In this document: positions 33,743-46,340 of the stretch, in pieces
Layout of the letters: each line of letters begins with the position of its first letter
Position numbering within the stretch: position 1 is the stretch's first letter
NCBI GenBank assembly: GCA_963931925.1
Contig: OZ007570.1
Coordinates: 62,899,132-62,963,131 of the forward strand
Origin: Onchidella celtica
Lineage: Eukaryota; Mollusca; Gastropoda; Systellommatophora; Onchidiidae
Direction of reading: 5' to 3'
Length of the DNA: 64,000 nt
Made by a program: the position numbers and the translations under genes
The notes under the pieces: model-generated
What the model saw: the letters and a program-made list of their open reading frames with translations, nothing else
Database searches by the model: none
Told to the model about the DNA's origin: nothing

Positions 33743-33984
33743 TTTATATTTATACAACTAGAAAATGGGACTAAAGAACACTATAAGAGAAACCACGAGA
33801 GGACTTATTTGGATTTCACTGTCAAATCGGCCATAAATTTATAAAATCAGATACATAAAATAAAAGTGGCACTTGGGGTGTTGGATCTACGTTATTTCAT
33901 CTTGGCTGCACATCCTCGTCCTGTTCTACCCTTGAACAAAACAACGATAATAGGGGTCAGGGCAATGTGTCTGTTGGCTTACAA

Positions 33985-36900
33985 CCCAAGCAAAGAACCA
34001 ATCAGTCAATTAGCCAATCAATCAATTAATCAATTAATCATCCAACTAACCAACCAACTAATCAATCAATCAACCAACCAACAAATCAACTAACCAACCA
34101 ATCAACCAGCCAACAAATCAACCAACCAACAAATCGGCTATCCAACAAATCAACCAACCAACAAATCAACCAACCAACAAATCGAGTGACAAACCAATCA
34201 ACCAACCAACAAATCGACTAAACAACCAATCAATCAACCAACCAATCAACCAACCAACAAATCAACCAACCAACAAATCGACTAACCAACCAATCAACAA
34301 GCCAACAAATCAACCAACCAACAAATCGACTAACCAACCAACAAATCAACCAACCAACAAATCGACTAACCAACTAATCAAACAACTAACAAATCAACCA
34401 ACCAACAAATCGTCTAACCAACCAATCAACCAGCCAACATTTCAACCACCCAACAAAATCAACCAACCAACAAATCAACCGACCAACAATTCAACCAACC
34501 AACCAATCGACTAACCAACCAATCAACCAACCAATAAATCAACCAACCAACAAATCGACTAACCAACCAATCAACCAACCAACAAATCAACCAACCAACA
34601 AATCGACTAACCAACCAATCAAGCAACCAACAAATCAACCAACCAATAAATCGACTAACCAACCAATCAACCAACCAACAAATCAACCAACCAACAAATC
34701 GACTAACCAACCAATCAACCAACCAACAAATCAATCAACCAGCAAATCGACTGACAAACCAATCAACCAGCCAACAAATTAAGCAACCAATCAACCAATC
34801 AATCGACCAACCAATCAACAAACCAACAAATCAAGCAATCAACAATTCGATTAACCAACCAATCAACCAACCAACAAATCAACCAACCAACAAATCAACC
34901 AACTAATAAATCAACCAACCAAAAAATCGACTTACCAACCAATCAACCAACCAACAAATCAACCAACCAACGAATCAACCAACAAACAAATCAAGCAACC
35001 AATCAACCAACCAATCAACGAACCAACAAATCAACCAACCAACAAATCGACTAACCAACCAATCAACCAGCCAACAAATCAACCAACCAACAAATCGACT
35101 AACCAACCAATCAACCAACCAACAAATCAATCAACCAACAAATCGACTAACCAACCAATCAACCAACCAACAAATCAACTAACCAACAAATCGACTAACC
35201 AACCAATCAACCAACCAACAAATCAACCAACCAACCAACCAATCAACCAACCAACAAATCAACCAACCAACAAATCAACCAACTAACAAATCAACCAACC
35301 AAAAAATCGACTTACCAACCAATCAACCAACCAACAAATCAACCAACCAACGAATCAACCAACAAACAAATCAAGCAACCAATCAACCAACCAATCAACG
35401 AACCAACAAATCAACCAACCAACAAATCGACTAACCAACCAATCAACCAACCAACAAATTAACCAACCAATAAATCGACTAACCAACCAATCAACCAACC
35501 AACAAATCAACCAACCAACAAATCGACTGACAAACCAATCAACCAGCCAACAAATTAACCAACCAACCAACCAATCAACCGACCAACCAATCAACCAACC
35601 AACTAATCAACCAATCAACAAATCGACTAACCAACCAATCAACCAACCAACAAATCAACCAACCAACAAATCGACTAACCAACCAATCAATCAACCAACA
35701 AATCAACCAACCAACCAACCAACAAATCAACCAACCAACAAATCAACCAACCAACCAACCAACCAATCAACCAACCAACAAATCAACCAACCAACAAATC
35801 AACTAACCAACCAACAAATCAACCAACCAACAAATCGACTAACCAACTAATCAAACAACTAACAAATCAACCAACCAACAAATCGTCTAACCAACCAATC
35901 AACCAGCCAACATTTCAACCAACCAACAAATCAACCAACCAACAAATCAACCAACCAACAAATCAACCAACCAACAAATCAACCAACCAACAAATCGACT
36001 AACCAACCAATCAACCAACCAATATATCAACCAACCAACAAATCGACTAACCAACCAATCAACCAGCCAACAAATCAACCAACCAACAAATCGACTAACC
36101 AACCAATCAACCAACCAACAAATCAACCAACCAACAAATCGACTGACAAACCAATCAACCAGCCAACAAATTAACCAACCAAACAACCAATCAACCGACC
36201 AACCAATCAACAAACCAACAAATCAACCAATCAACAATTCGATTAACCAACCAACAATTCGATTAACCAACCAATCAACCAACCAACAAATCAACCAACC
36301 AACAAATCAACCAACTAACAAATCAACCAACCAAAAAGTCGACTAACCAACCAATCAACCAAGCAACAAATCAACCAACCAACGAATCAACCAACAAACA
36401 AATCAACCAACCAATCAACCAACCAATCAACCAACCAACAAATCAACCAACCAACAAATCGACTAACCAACCAATCAACCAACCAACAAATCAATCAACC
36501 AACAAATCGACTAACCAACCAATCAACCAACCAACAAATCAACTAACCAACAAATCGACTAACCAACCAATCAACCAACCAACAAATCAACCAACCAACA
36601 AATCGACTAACCAACCAATCAACCAACCAACAAATTAACCAACCAATAAATCGACTAACCAACCAATCAACCAACCAACAAATCAACCAACCAACAAATC
36701 GACTGACAAACCAATCAACCAGCCAACAAATTAACCAACCAACCAACCAATCAACCGACCAACCAATCAACCAACCAACTAATCAACCAATCAACAATTC
36801 GACTAACCAACCAATCAACCAACCAACAAATCAACCAACCAACAAATCGACTAACCAACCAATCAATCAACCAACAAATCAACCAACCAACCAACCAACA

Positions 36901-38638
36901 AATCAACCAACCAACAAATCAACCAACCAACCAACCAACCAATCAACCAACCAACAAATCAACCAACAAACAAATCGACTAACCAACCAACAAATCAACC
37001 AACCAACAAATCGACTAACCAACTAATCAAACAACTAACAAATCAATCAACCAACAAATCGTCTAACCAACCAATCAACCAGCCAACATTTCAACCAACC
37101 AACAAATCAACCAACCAACAAATCAACCAACCAACAAATCAACCAACCAACAAATCAACCAACCAACAAATCGACTAACCAACCAATCAACCAACCAATA
37201 AATCAACCAAACAACAAATCGACTAACCAACCAATCAACCAGCCAACAAATCAACCAACCAACAAATCGACTAACCAACCAATCAACCAACCAACAAATC
37301 AACCAACCAACAAATCGACTGACAAACCAATCAACCAGCCAACAAATTAACCAACCAACCAACCAATCAACCGACCAACCAATCAACAAACCAACAAATC
37401 AACCAATCAACAATTCGATTAACCAACCAATCAACCAACCAACAAATCAACCAACCAACAAATCAACCAACTAACAAATCAACCAACCAAAAAATCGACT
37501 AACCAACCAATCAACCAACCAACAAATCAACCAACCAACGAATCAACCAACAAACAAATCAACCAACCAATCAACCAACCAATCAACCAACCAACAAATC
37601 AACCAACCAACAAATCGACTAACCAACCAATCAACCAGCCAACAAATCAACCAACCAACAAATCGACTAAACAACCAATCAACCAACCAACAAATCAACC
37701 AACCAACAAATCGGCTAACCAACCAATCAACCAACCAACAAATCAACTAACCAACAAATCGACTAACCAACCAATCAACCAACCAACAAATCAACCAACC
37801 AACAAATCGACTAACCAACCAATCAACCAACCAACAAATCAACAAACCAATAAATCGACTAACCAACCAATCAACCAACCAACAAATCAACCAACCAACA
37901 AATCGACTAACCAACCAATCAACCAGCCAACAAATTAACCAACCAACCAACCAATCAACCGACCAACCAATCAACCAACCAACTAATCAACCAATCAACA
38001 ATTCGACTAACCAACCAATCAACCAACCAACAAATCAACCAACCAACAAATCGTCTAACCAACCAATCAACCAACCAACAAATCAACCAATCAACCAACC
38101 AACAAATCAACCAACCAACAAATCAACCAACCAACCAACCAACCAATCAACCAACCAACAAATCAACCAACCAACAAATCGACTAACCAACCAATCAATC
38201 AACCAACAAATCAACCAACCAACCAATCAACCAACCAACAAATCAACCAACCAACAAATCGACTGACAAACCAATCAACCAGCCAACAAATTAACCAACC
38301 AACCAACCAATCAACCGACCAACCAATCAACCAACCAACAAATCAACCAATCAACAAATCGACTAACCAACCAATCAACCAACCAACAAATCAACCAACC
38401 AACAAATCGTCTAACCAACCAATCAACCAACCAACAAATCAACCAACCAACAAATCGACTAACCAACCAATCAACCAACCAACAAATCAACCAACCAACA
38501 AATCAACCAACCAACCAACCAACCAATCAACCAACCAACAAATCAACCAAACAACAAATCAACCAACCAACAAATCAACCAAACAACAAATCAATCAACC
38601 AACAAATCAACCAAACAACCAATCAACCAACCTTACAA
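33985..38638. repeat. 4.65-kb A/C-rich satellite with nested periodicity
   Basis: The base unit is AACC/AATC, organised in 16-base monomers (mainly 'aatcaaccaaccaaca' and 'aatcgactaaccaacc') that often alternate in groups of two or three. A longer period of exactly 1,176 bases is shown by rare variants, for example 'catttcaacc' at 35911 and 37087. The plus strand is nearly free of G except in the 'tcgact' monomers. Long minus-strand frames rich in [16 protein letters not shown] are products of the repeat. Confidence 0.97.
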
Positions 38639-39917
38639 TCAATGTAATAAACAATTTTACAGCTTCTTTATTTCTTTTTTTTTTTATTTTTATTATAGTT
38701 TTCTGTGTATCTTTTTTTTTTTATTCAGTTATTTACTAAATTTTGAAGTGTTGGCCTATGTAATTAAAAATGTTAACTTTTTACTGTATTCAAAACTACT
38801 ACATTTTTTTTTTTATGTATTTAAAATCATTAACTTATCAAAAACATTCGAAAAATACCCAATAAAAACCCTAACTGTTACAGGCCATCCATATTTTCTT
38901 TTTTCTAAGCCATATGGGCACTGCCGTAAACGGACATCTTATATACTAATACTCTAGGGCTAGTTGTCTGCAATTACGATGTTCAGAACAATGTGCTTAT
39001 CTCTGTAACCTCTCTAAAACGCTGTAATCTGTGCCTATGGAACTAAAAGTTGAAGCCTACGAGCTATTAGTGTTTCTGAAATCAGTCAACACATTCTCGC
39101 TCTTTGTCATAATTTATAAGAAAAAAAAAGGGGGGGGGGGGGGGAGGAGGGTTGTTCTGATCACTGAGCCAACATATTCGCAGGTTGAGTGTATACAGTG
39201 TATTTTCTCACTGTAACGAGTATCCTCACAAGTGTTTATTTATTGCCAATCTGTGCTCAATTCCATAATAATGTTCTTCTCATTGATGGAAAGCTCATGC
39301 CAAACAACTGATTTAAAAGCAAAACTATTTTTGGCAAACATGAGGAAAAAATCACTTGACTATGGACAAACTTCCCCCTCTCTCTGCTGACATTTCCGGC
39401 CCCCAACCCCCCCCCCCCCCTTTGTTTGTTTGGAGGAAAATGATCTAGTGCAGCATAAAGACATCTCACAAACAGTGAAACAGGCTTCAGATGTGTGGAA
39501 GGGGCGATCTGCGTTTGCTTCTCACAAACACCGACATTACGATATTACATAGCTGACCATAGCACCCCAACCAGGGGAAAGTCACCGGCTTGTTAACAGT
39601 ACAAATACTTGGGCTTTATGAACAGATACAGCCAACTATTGGTGCAAATGGAGTTCAACGATATTTTCTATTCTTATTTAAAATATCTGAATAACCAGAT
39701 GGTCAAGTGTCATTAAAAAGGCTCTGAAAACCCTAACTACTAATTATATGTCTAGTCCGAGCACCTTTGCTTGCCTGTTAGGGTGGGGTAACGTTATGGG
39801 GTGCGTGGATGGGGTAAGATCAAGGATCTGCAGAATCCTCAGTTGTACAGACAGACATATTGCTGAGACGAGGATATCTGTAAGGTTTACTGTGCAAAGA
39901 TAAATATACTGACAACT
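38639..39917. other. Non-coding stretch, 3' flank of the palmitoyltransferase gene
   Basis: AT-rich with poly-T runs, plus G- and C-runs at about 39130-39143 and 39405-39420. On the minus strand 'aataaataaacac' (plus 39230-39242) is a candidate polyadenylation site about 680 bases past the stop. No gene of its own is seen. Confidence 0.5.
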
Positions 39918-40561
39918 TTAAACTTCTGTGGTTTTTGAAAGAAGTGCGTTTCCTACTACGTCATCTGCTGAAACGTCATCCGTTTTATCCTCTGTACTTT
40001 GTGTCGCATCGGTTGGTGCAAAACCCACGATGGGGAAATAAGCGCCATCGCCTAAGCTGGTGAACACCGGAAAAAACCACAGGCGTTTCTTTTCACCAAA
40101 GACTTGAGAGAGATTTTTCCTTGCGCCAAAGTTGAAAGTTTTGTCACTAGGGCGGGTTCCCACCAAACCTACGGGTCTGGAGTTCTCCAGCGTGGTCACG
40201 TTCTGGAGAATGAGCGAAATGTGAAGTTTTAGCAGCGGCGTGATGGACAAACCCACGAGCACGGCAACTATTGTCATTGTCAAGATAAGGATTCGGTTGT
40301 AGTCGTCTGAGACATCCTCGCCATGGCTAATTTTAAGAAAGAACTGGTAGATGAAACGGAGAGACGTTAAGAACACGAATACGCAGTAAATTTTAACGTA
40401 GATCAGCAGGAGTAAGAAGTATTTGTAGTTGTGAAAGCCGACGCAGTTGTTGATCCATGGACAGTGATGGTCCATCTTGAGTACACACACCCCGCACTGG
40501 GAACAGTGGTGACAGCGATCTGGCTTGACCAGTTTACAATTGTAGCAATAAAATGGCACAC
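39918..40561 (-). CDS. Exon 2 of a DHHC palmitoyltransferase (ZDHHC2/15/20 type)
   Basis: This exon encodes residues 121-334. The DHHC zinc-finger domain begins CYNCKLVKPDRCHHCSQC, and the DHHC motif is at 151-154, with Cys154 the expected acyl-carrying residue. Transmembrane segments 3 and 4 lie at about 168-192 and 210-235. They are followed by a TTxE motif (TTLE) and a PaCCT-like segment (NLSQVFGEKK, then SLGDG). The protein transfers palmitate from CoA to protein cysteines in Golgi, endosomal or plasma membranes. The acceptor is 'ttctccccag' on the minus strand, phase 1, joining exon 1 exactly. The stop is at 39918. The C-terminal tail is shorter than in vertebrate ZDHHC2. Confidence 0.93.
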
Positions 40562-41432
40562 CTGGGGAGAAAGTTTTTAAAATTTTGAAATGACCACTGA
40601 CCTTTATTGGGGATAAGAACAGAAAAAGAAAAGGAGGAATGGGGAATATTATAAGGTCACAAGGGATGTCCAAGCTATGAACTAATAACAGAAAGTGTAA
40701 AGACGACATGGGAGATTGTGGGGTACTATTAGAATTCAGCGACAAGTGAAAAGGAGAAAATAGAATTGGAAGGATCTACGCACTGTAGCATAGCAAATCA
40801 TGACGAACCTTGCCCAGGTCAACATCTGCATTTGTGAGAGCAGTTGGAGTACAATAATGTCGTGCAAATTAAGTGCCGCTATTAATATATTACATGCATA
40901 CCCTTCGATTCAAACATGCATAAAGTTAGATGCATTTTTCAACCAGACATAAAAATGTCTGTGATTCCCGAGATCTCAGAGAGTCACCTGCGGCATAAAC
41001 ATAGAAAGAACTGTCGCCTCTGTCAAATTGCGAAACTGGGTCAGTGTGGTAAACAAAAATTTGGAAAGTTGTCAGCACCATAAAGAAAGTACAGATATAT
41101 AATACTTATCGTAGTGTCCCAACAATTTGGGCTACAGTGAAACTGGGAAAAGTCACTGGGAAACTCTTTCTCCCAATGAAGGAGAACAGACAGGCCATTG
41201 CTTACCGCGCCGACCTACGTTTTGCTCCATGCTTAAATCACGGTTCCCCGAGCCTCCCGAGTCAACCAGAATGACAAGGTTCTGTCTCCACTTTTTTTTT
41301 TACTGAGCAGGGTTACACACTATACACCACACACTACTTCTACGGGCCATCTCCGTTGTGTGTCAAAGTATCAAGAGGATTCCGTGTGTAATTTGTGATT
41401 ATCACTACATTAAAAAAAAAAAGTATCTCTTA

Positions 41433-41627
41433 GGGTAGCCACACAAAGGCCACCGAATTCGGTCACCGAGCCACTAGGCGCTTTAGGTGAGAAGAATTGC
41501 ACTATATAATTTCAACAACTGCACATAGAGCCCACCTAGATTCGGTCCGTTTATATAGTGCAATTCTTCTCACCTAAAGCGCCTAGTGGCTCGGTGACCG
41601 AATTCGGTGGCCTTTGTGTGGCTACCC
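41433..41627. mobile_element. Young palindromic MITE in the palmitoyltransferase intron
   Basis: Two 77-base arms beginning 'gggtagccacacaaaggcca' are perfect inverted copies around a loop of about 41 bases. TA flanks both ends (41431-41432, 41628-41629), fitting a Tc1/mariner-type target duplication. The same family is found at 14563-14984. Perfect arms imply recent insertion or gene conversion. Confidence 0.93.
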
Positions 41628-41781
41628 TAACTCTATGAGCATCTGAAACTTCAATCAATTGATTAGAAATTGGTGGAAAGGAGCTAGAACTTCGTCATTC
41701 TAGGGGGACATAGCGCAAATTGACAGCCCCGATACCTCTAGATCTAGTAATATGCATTTGTTGTGTGGCATGTGAACCTAC

Positions 41782-42142
41782 CTTGACCATCGAAAGAAGG
41801 GGTAGTCCAAATCTTTAGTCTTGACCTCAAATTTTCCATCTCATCAATATTCTTCTGCCAGTGGTAATTGTAGGTCAGTGTTGACCACTCCGATTCTGAC
41901 ATGTGAAACTTTTGTGGTGGTAAAAGTGTGCGAGTGAATGTTGCTTTGTAGTAAGACCACATCGTTAAAGAAAAGATTAGGTGAAACACGATGAGGAGAA
42001 CTATTTTTTCCGCTAACACGTTTGATGTGAAAACACATAGTGACACCACGTATACGCAATAACAGAAGAGGATGATCAAGAGTTCTACAATAACTGGTGT
42101 CCAACTGAGAAGTTTCTTTCGGTTCAATTTCCTACAGCACAT
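41782..42142 (-). CDS. Exon 1 of a DHHC palmitoyltransferase (ZDHHC2/15/20 type)
   Basis: It encodes residues 1-120 plus the first base of codon 121. It begins MCCRKLNRKKLLSWTPVIVE. Transmembrane segments 1 and 2 lie at about 14-36 and 45-66. The family signature 'WSYYKATFT..LLPPQKFHMSESEW' sits in the loop before the zinc finger. The donor is 'tcaag|gtaggt' on the minus strand. Joining at phase 1 gives an uninterrupted match to the family (...SFDGQ-GVPFYCYNC...) and a complete 334-residue protein. One intron of 1,220 bases separates the exons, far fewer than in vertebrate orthologues. The start is the only Met before the first membrane segment. Confidence 0.9.
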
Positions 42143-43129
42143 TCTTGTTCCTCCTTGAAAAAGCCTAAACAGGGTGTTGCGGAACCTACTAAGCTAGACA
42201 TGTTATTAGCGGAAGTTAAATTTTGAATCGGAAATGTTTACAAGTTCTTGGAAGATGTAATTGCTTTTTTAGAGATTTGCTTTGAGGGTGCACTTGGCAA
42301 ACGTGCTTGGAATGCGTCATCTTTTTTGACATAATTTTTATAGCTTTTTTTCTCTTTTCCTTTCGGGTGTGTCTATTTTCACAACAGTTATGGTGGGAAG
42401 GGATATGATTAGGGTCAGTGATAATATAATAATAATAATAATGATAAAAATAATAATAGTAACAAGAACAACCAGACAATACATAGTATCTAGTTTTACT
42501 TTATTATGATAGTGATTATACTAGTGTCCTCTGTGTATGTGTGTGTGTATAAGTGTGTATGTGTGAGAGAGAGAGAGTGTGTGTGTGTGACAGATTGTGC
42601 CATGTCGCCAATTATTTTTTTTTTTTTTTTTACGATGAAATTATCTAGGATGTTTTATGATTAGGGTTAGACTCAGGGAAAGGATTAGCTTAAGGAACTG
42701 GTCACAACATGCGTATCCTTGGCAACATGACCTTATTCATCTTTCCAGAAATCGGCGTGCTTGTTCGAAGGGACAAAATCCATGTCCCCTGACTGGGTTC
42801 AGAAGATGAACTGGTTATTCACCTTGAAAACATGATCGATGATCGGGTTCATCAGGTTCATTGTTAGTTAAGGAACCATACTGCATGCAATGGCTTTGTA
42901 TGTGGAGGCTGTAAGATATTTATTACAGCGATAGCTTTAAGTGAAAGGCGATCTCTGGAGTAACATAAAACCATTGGTCTGGTCATTTTTTTTGTTTATT
43001 TGTCATTTACTTGATTTGTTTGTTTGTTCCAGCGCATGAAGTATCTTTATCTTGGCTCTTACCTTTTCATTACGACTGGCATTACCACTTTGCTGTTTTG
43101 TTGTTGTTTTCTATTATGTGGCTGTAGGT
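42143..43129. other. 5' flank of the palmitoyltransferase gene with simple repeats
   Basis: Contains an (AAT)n run at about 42427-42458 and a (TG)n/(GA)n tract at about 42532-42592. It presumably includes the promoter of the minus-strand gene; no core element is called. Confidence 0.5.
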
Positions 43130-44462
43130 ATGTGCTTGTGTGTGCATGTGTGTATGTATATGTGTGCATGTGTCTATGTACATGTGTGTATGCTGTATGT
43201 ATGTGTGTGCATGTGTCTATGTACATGTGTGTATGATGTATGTGTGTGTGTGCATGTGTCTATGTACATGTGTGTATGATGTATGTGTGTGTGTGCATGT
43301 GTCTGTGTACATGTGTGTATGCTGTATGTATGTGTGTGCATGTGTCTGTGTACATGTGTGTATGTTGTATGCATGTGTGTGCATGTGTCTGTGTACATGT
43401 GTGTATGCTGTATGTATGTGTGTGCATGTGTCTGTGTACATGTGTGTATGCTGTATGTATGTGTGTGCATGTGTCTATGTACATGTGTGTATGATGTATG
43501 TATGTGTGTGCATGTGTCTATGTACATGTGTGTATGCTGTATGTATGTGTGTGCATGTGTCTGTGTACATGTGTGTATGCTGTATGTATGTGTGTGCATG
43601 TGTCTATGTACATGTGTGTATGCTGTATGTATGTGTGTGCATGTGTCTGTGTACATGTGTGTGTGCTCTATGTATGTGTGTGCATGTGTCTGTGTACATG
43701 TGTGTATGCTGTATGTATATGTGTGTATGTACATGTGTGTATGCTGTATGTATATGTGTGCATGTGTGTATGTACATGTGTGTATGCTGTATGTATATGT
43801 GTGCATGTGTGTATGTATATGTGTGTATGCTGTATGTATGTGTGTGCATGTGTCTATGTACATGTGTGTTTGTGCTGTATGTATATGTGTGCATGTGTCT
43901 ATGTACATGTGTGTACGATGTATGTATGTGTGTGCATGTGTCTATGTACATGTGTGTATGATGTATGTGTGTGTGTGCATGTGTCTATGTACATGTGTGT
44001 ATGATGTATGTATGTGTGTGCATGTGTCTATGTACATGTGTGTATGATGTATGTGTGTGTGTGCATGTGTGTATGTAAATGTGTGTATGCTGTATGTATG
44101 TGTGTGCATGTGTCTGTGTACATGTGTGTGCTGTATGTATATGTGTGCATGTGTCTATGTACATGTGTGTATGATGTATGTATGTGTGTGCAAGTGTCTG
44201 TGTACATGTGTGTATGCTGTATGTATGTGTGTGCATGTGTCTATGTACATGTGTGTATGCTGTATGTATGTGTGTGCATGTGTCTGTGTACATGTGTGTA
44301 TGCTGTATGTATGTGTGTGCATGCGTCTATGTACATGTTTGTTTGCTGTATGTATGTGTGTGCATGTGTCTATGTACATGTGTGTGTGCTGTATGTATGT
44401 GTGTGCATGTGTCTATGTACATGTATATTTGCTGTATGTATGTGTGTGCATGTGTCTATGTA
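43130..44462. repeat. 43-bp TG-rich minisatellite, about 31 copies
   Basis: The unit is close to 'tgtatgtatgtgtgtgcatg' followed by 'tgtctatgtacatgtgtgtatgc'. Because 43 is not a multiple of three, every frame stays open through successive copies, giving long CVCMCVHV and HTHMYTDTC frames that are not genes. The array resumes after a solo LTR at 45425. Confidence 0.97.
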
Positions 44463-45424
44463 TGTCACAAGTGGAGTGAGCGCGATTAAAAGGATTGCTG
44501 TAGAGTGGGTATCGAGTTGTAAGATTAACTCACTGGATAGTTGGGGCAGACAGTTAACTTGAAAGCGTGCAATGACACGAGAAAAGTGTTGGAGTTATTG
44601 AGGTAGCGTCTGGGTAATGAAAAGTCACTGCAAGCTCAGAAGTTCAAGAGAACAGACGTGTGAGAGGCAGTCGTGAGTTTGATGTATCCCAGTGAAGACT
44701 GGTAGGTTGAATTATAAGGATTTGTAATTGTGATGATAAATCTACTATATTCTGATGATGATGATGATGCAAATAAGTTATATGCGAGGACTTAAGGAGT
44801 GTGCAAGTAATTCATTACTGTATAAATAGATGTGAACAATGAGCGAGATACGTATGTTAGGAGCATGGATTCTTAGCATAGTCGGAGTGCTGTGTAATAC
44901 TGTGAGTGTGTGTTACAGTAGAGATGTGCGGCTGTGTACAGGCTGTAAGCTGTAGCGGCCGTAACTGAAGTGACGGGGTCGGGCTGTGATGCCACCGTCA
45001 GGACCTAGAGGACATAGACAGGGCTGGGGATGTACGCCAGTATCTGGGTGCCTCCGCCAAGGGTAGCTGTGGCGTAAGGCCGACAGGCAGCACAGTAGCC
45101 GTGGCAGTCTGATTCGGGGAATCGAGGCTGGCCATATTTATGAGATATATGTATTAAGATATTGTACTGCAAGGTAGTGCAGACATGGATGTTAGGCTGA
45201 GGCCAAAATTTCATATTTTAAAGAAGTGAATATACTGTCGTGGAACTGGAAGTGGAATGAATGATTGAGGGGAACGAGTACTGTATGGGATTTATTGGAT
45301 TGTACTTATTAATGTTATAATAAATGTGTGAGCCTGCTTGACTGTTTGTTAATTGCTATACTTGTTGGTTTGTGATTGTTCGGCTGTCGTATTGAGGGCA
45401 TCTCCCAATCTGGGATTTGTTACA
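44463..45424 (+). mobile_element. Solo LTR, 962 bp, with perfect 5-bp target duplication
   Basis: It begins TGTCACAAGTGG and ends TTTGTTACA, the TG...CA termini of LTRs. It is flanked by ATGTA at 44458-44462 and 45425-45429. Inside are a TATA-like TATAAATA (44821-44828) and an AATAAA (45319-45324), in the order expected for U3-R-U5 on the plus strand. Both sides are the same 43-bp minisatellite, so the element inserted into the array and then lost its internal part by LTR recombination. No matching LTR pair is present in the window. Confidence 0.88.
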
Positions 45425-45735
45425 ATGTACATGTTTGTTTGCTGTATGTATGTGTGTGCTTGTGTCTATGTACATGTGTGTGTGTGCTGTATGTATGCGT
45501 GTGTGTGCATGTGCGTATGTGTTTGTGTACAAGTGTATGTGTATATGTGTGCGTGCTGTATGTGTGTATGTGTGTTTCTGTGCGTATGTATGTATGTATG
45601 TATATGTGTGCAAGTGTCTGTGTACATGTGTGTGTGTGCTGTATGTATGTGTGTATGTATATGTGTGCATGTGTGTGTACATGTGTCTGTGCTGTATGTA
45701 TGTGTGTTTGTGTGTGTGTGTGTCTATGCGTGTAC
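45425..45735. repeat. Right-hand part of the TG-rich minisatellite
   Basis: Same unit as 43130-44462 but more degenerate, directly continuing after the LTR target duplication. Confidence 0.9.
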
Positions 45736-46295
45736 TGTATTATAAGGCGGGGACAGAGAAGATAAGTCAAGTTGCCGGTAAGCTTTCATCATTTGTGTCT
45801 CCCCTGGCATAGATCTAATTCTTGAGCCATTGGTTCAAAATCCGTGCGTGACAACTGTAGGCTGTGGTTAATAAATGAATGGGTTAGAGCTAGAAACGGG
45901 GGGGGGGGGGGGTTGTTTCTGACTTGTCCCTCCTGCCCGTTTTTGTTGTTTGTTGGTGTTTTTTACTGTCAGCAAGTGCGTGCCCTGCCAAACATGAGAT
46001 ACAGAAACTGTGTAACCGTGTCGCTAGTGAATAGGGACCTGGCGTGCCTCCAGGGCATTTTGATGTGCAGAGACCGTGAAAATTTCAGTGCAATAGTTTA
46101 TACAAGCGACGGAGCATAGGCTTCTACATCGTTACAGTTCCCTAAAAGTGCAGTAACTGGTTTTGAATACTTTACAGGAGAAGCAAAAAAACTGCTTTAC
46201 ATTAGCACTGCGGGGCTGGTCTATGACGATGTCTTTTCCAAAGTTTGCTGTTCGATTGTTTTTCGGCGTAGGCGTCTAGAACTAAGATTATTCTC

Positions 46296-46340
<45 letters not shown>

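Noticed and set aside
33985-38638. Minus-strand open frames of 67-91 codons rich in W, L, V and D ([16 protein letters not shown])
   Set aside because: They are translations of the 16-bp satellite, recur with its 1,176-bp period and have no start context or splice support.
43140-44562. Long Cys/Val/Met-rich and His/Thr-rich frames of up to 273 codons on both strands
   Set aside because: A 43-bp unit without stops keeps every frame open; several frames overlap over the same DNA. Not genes.
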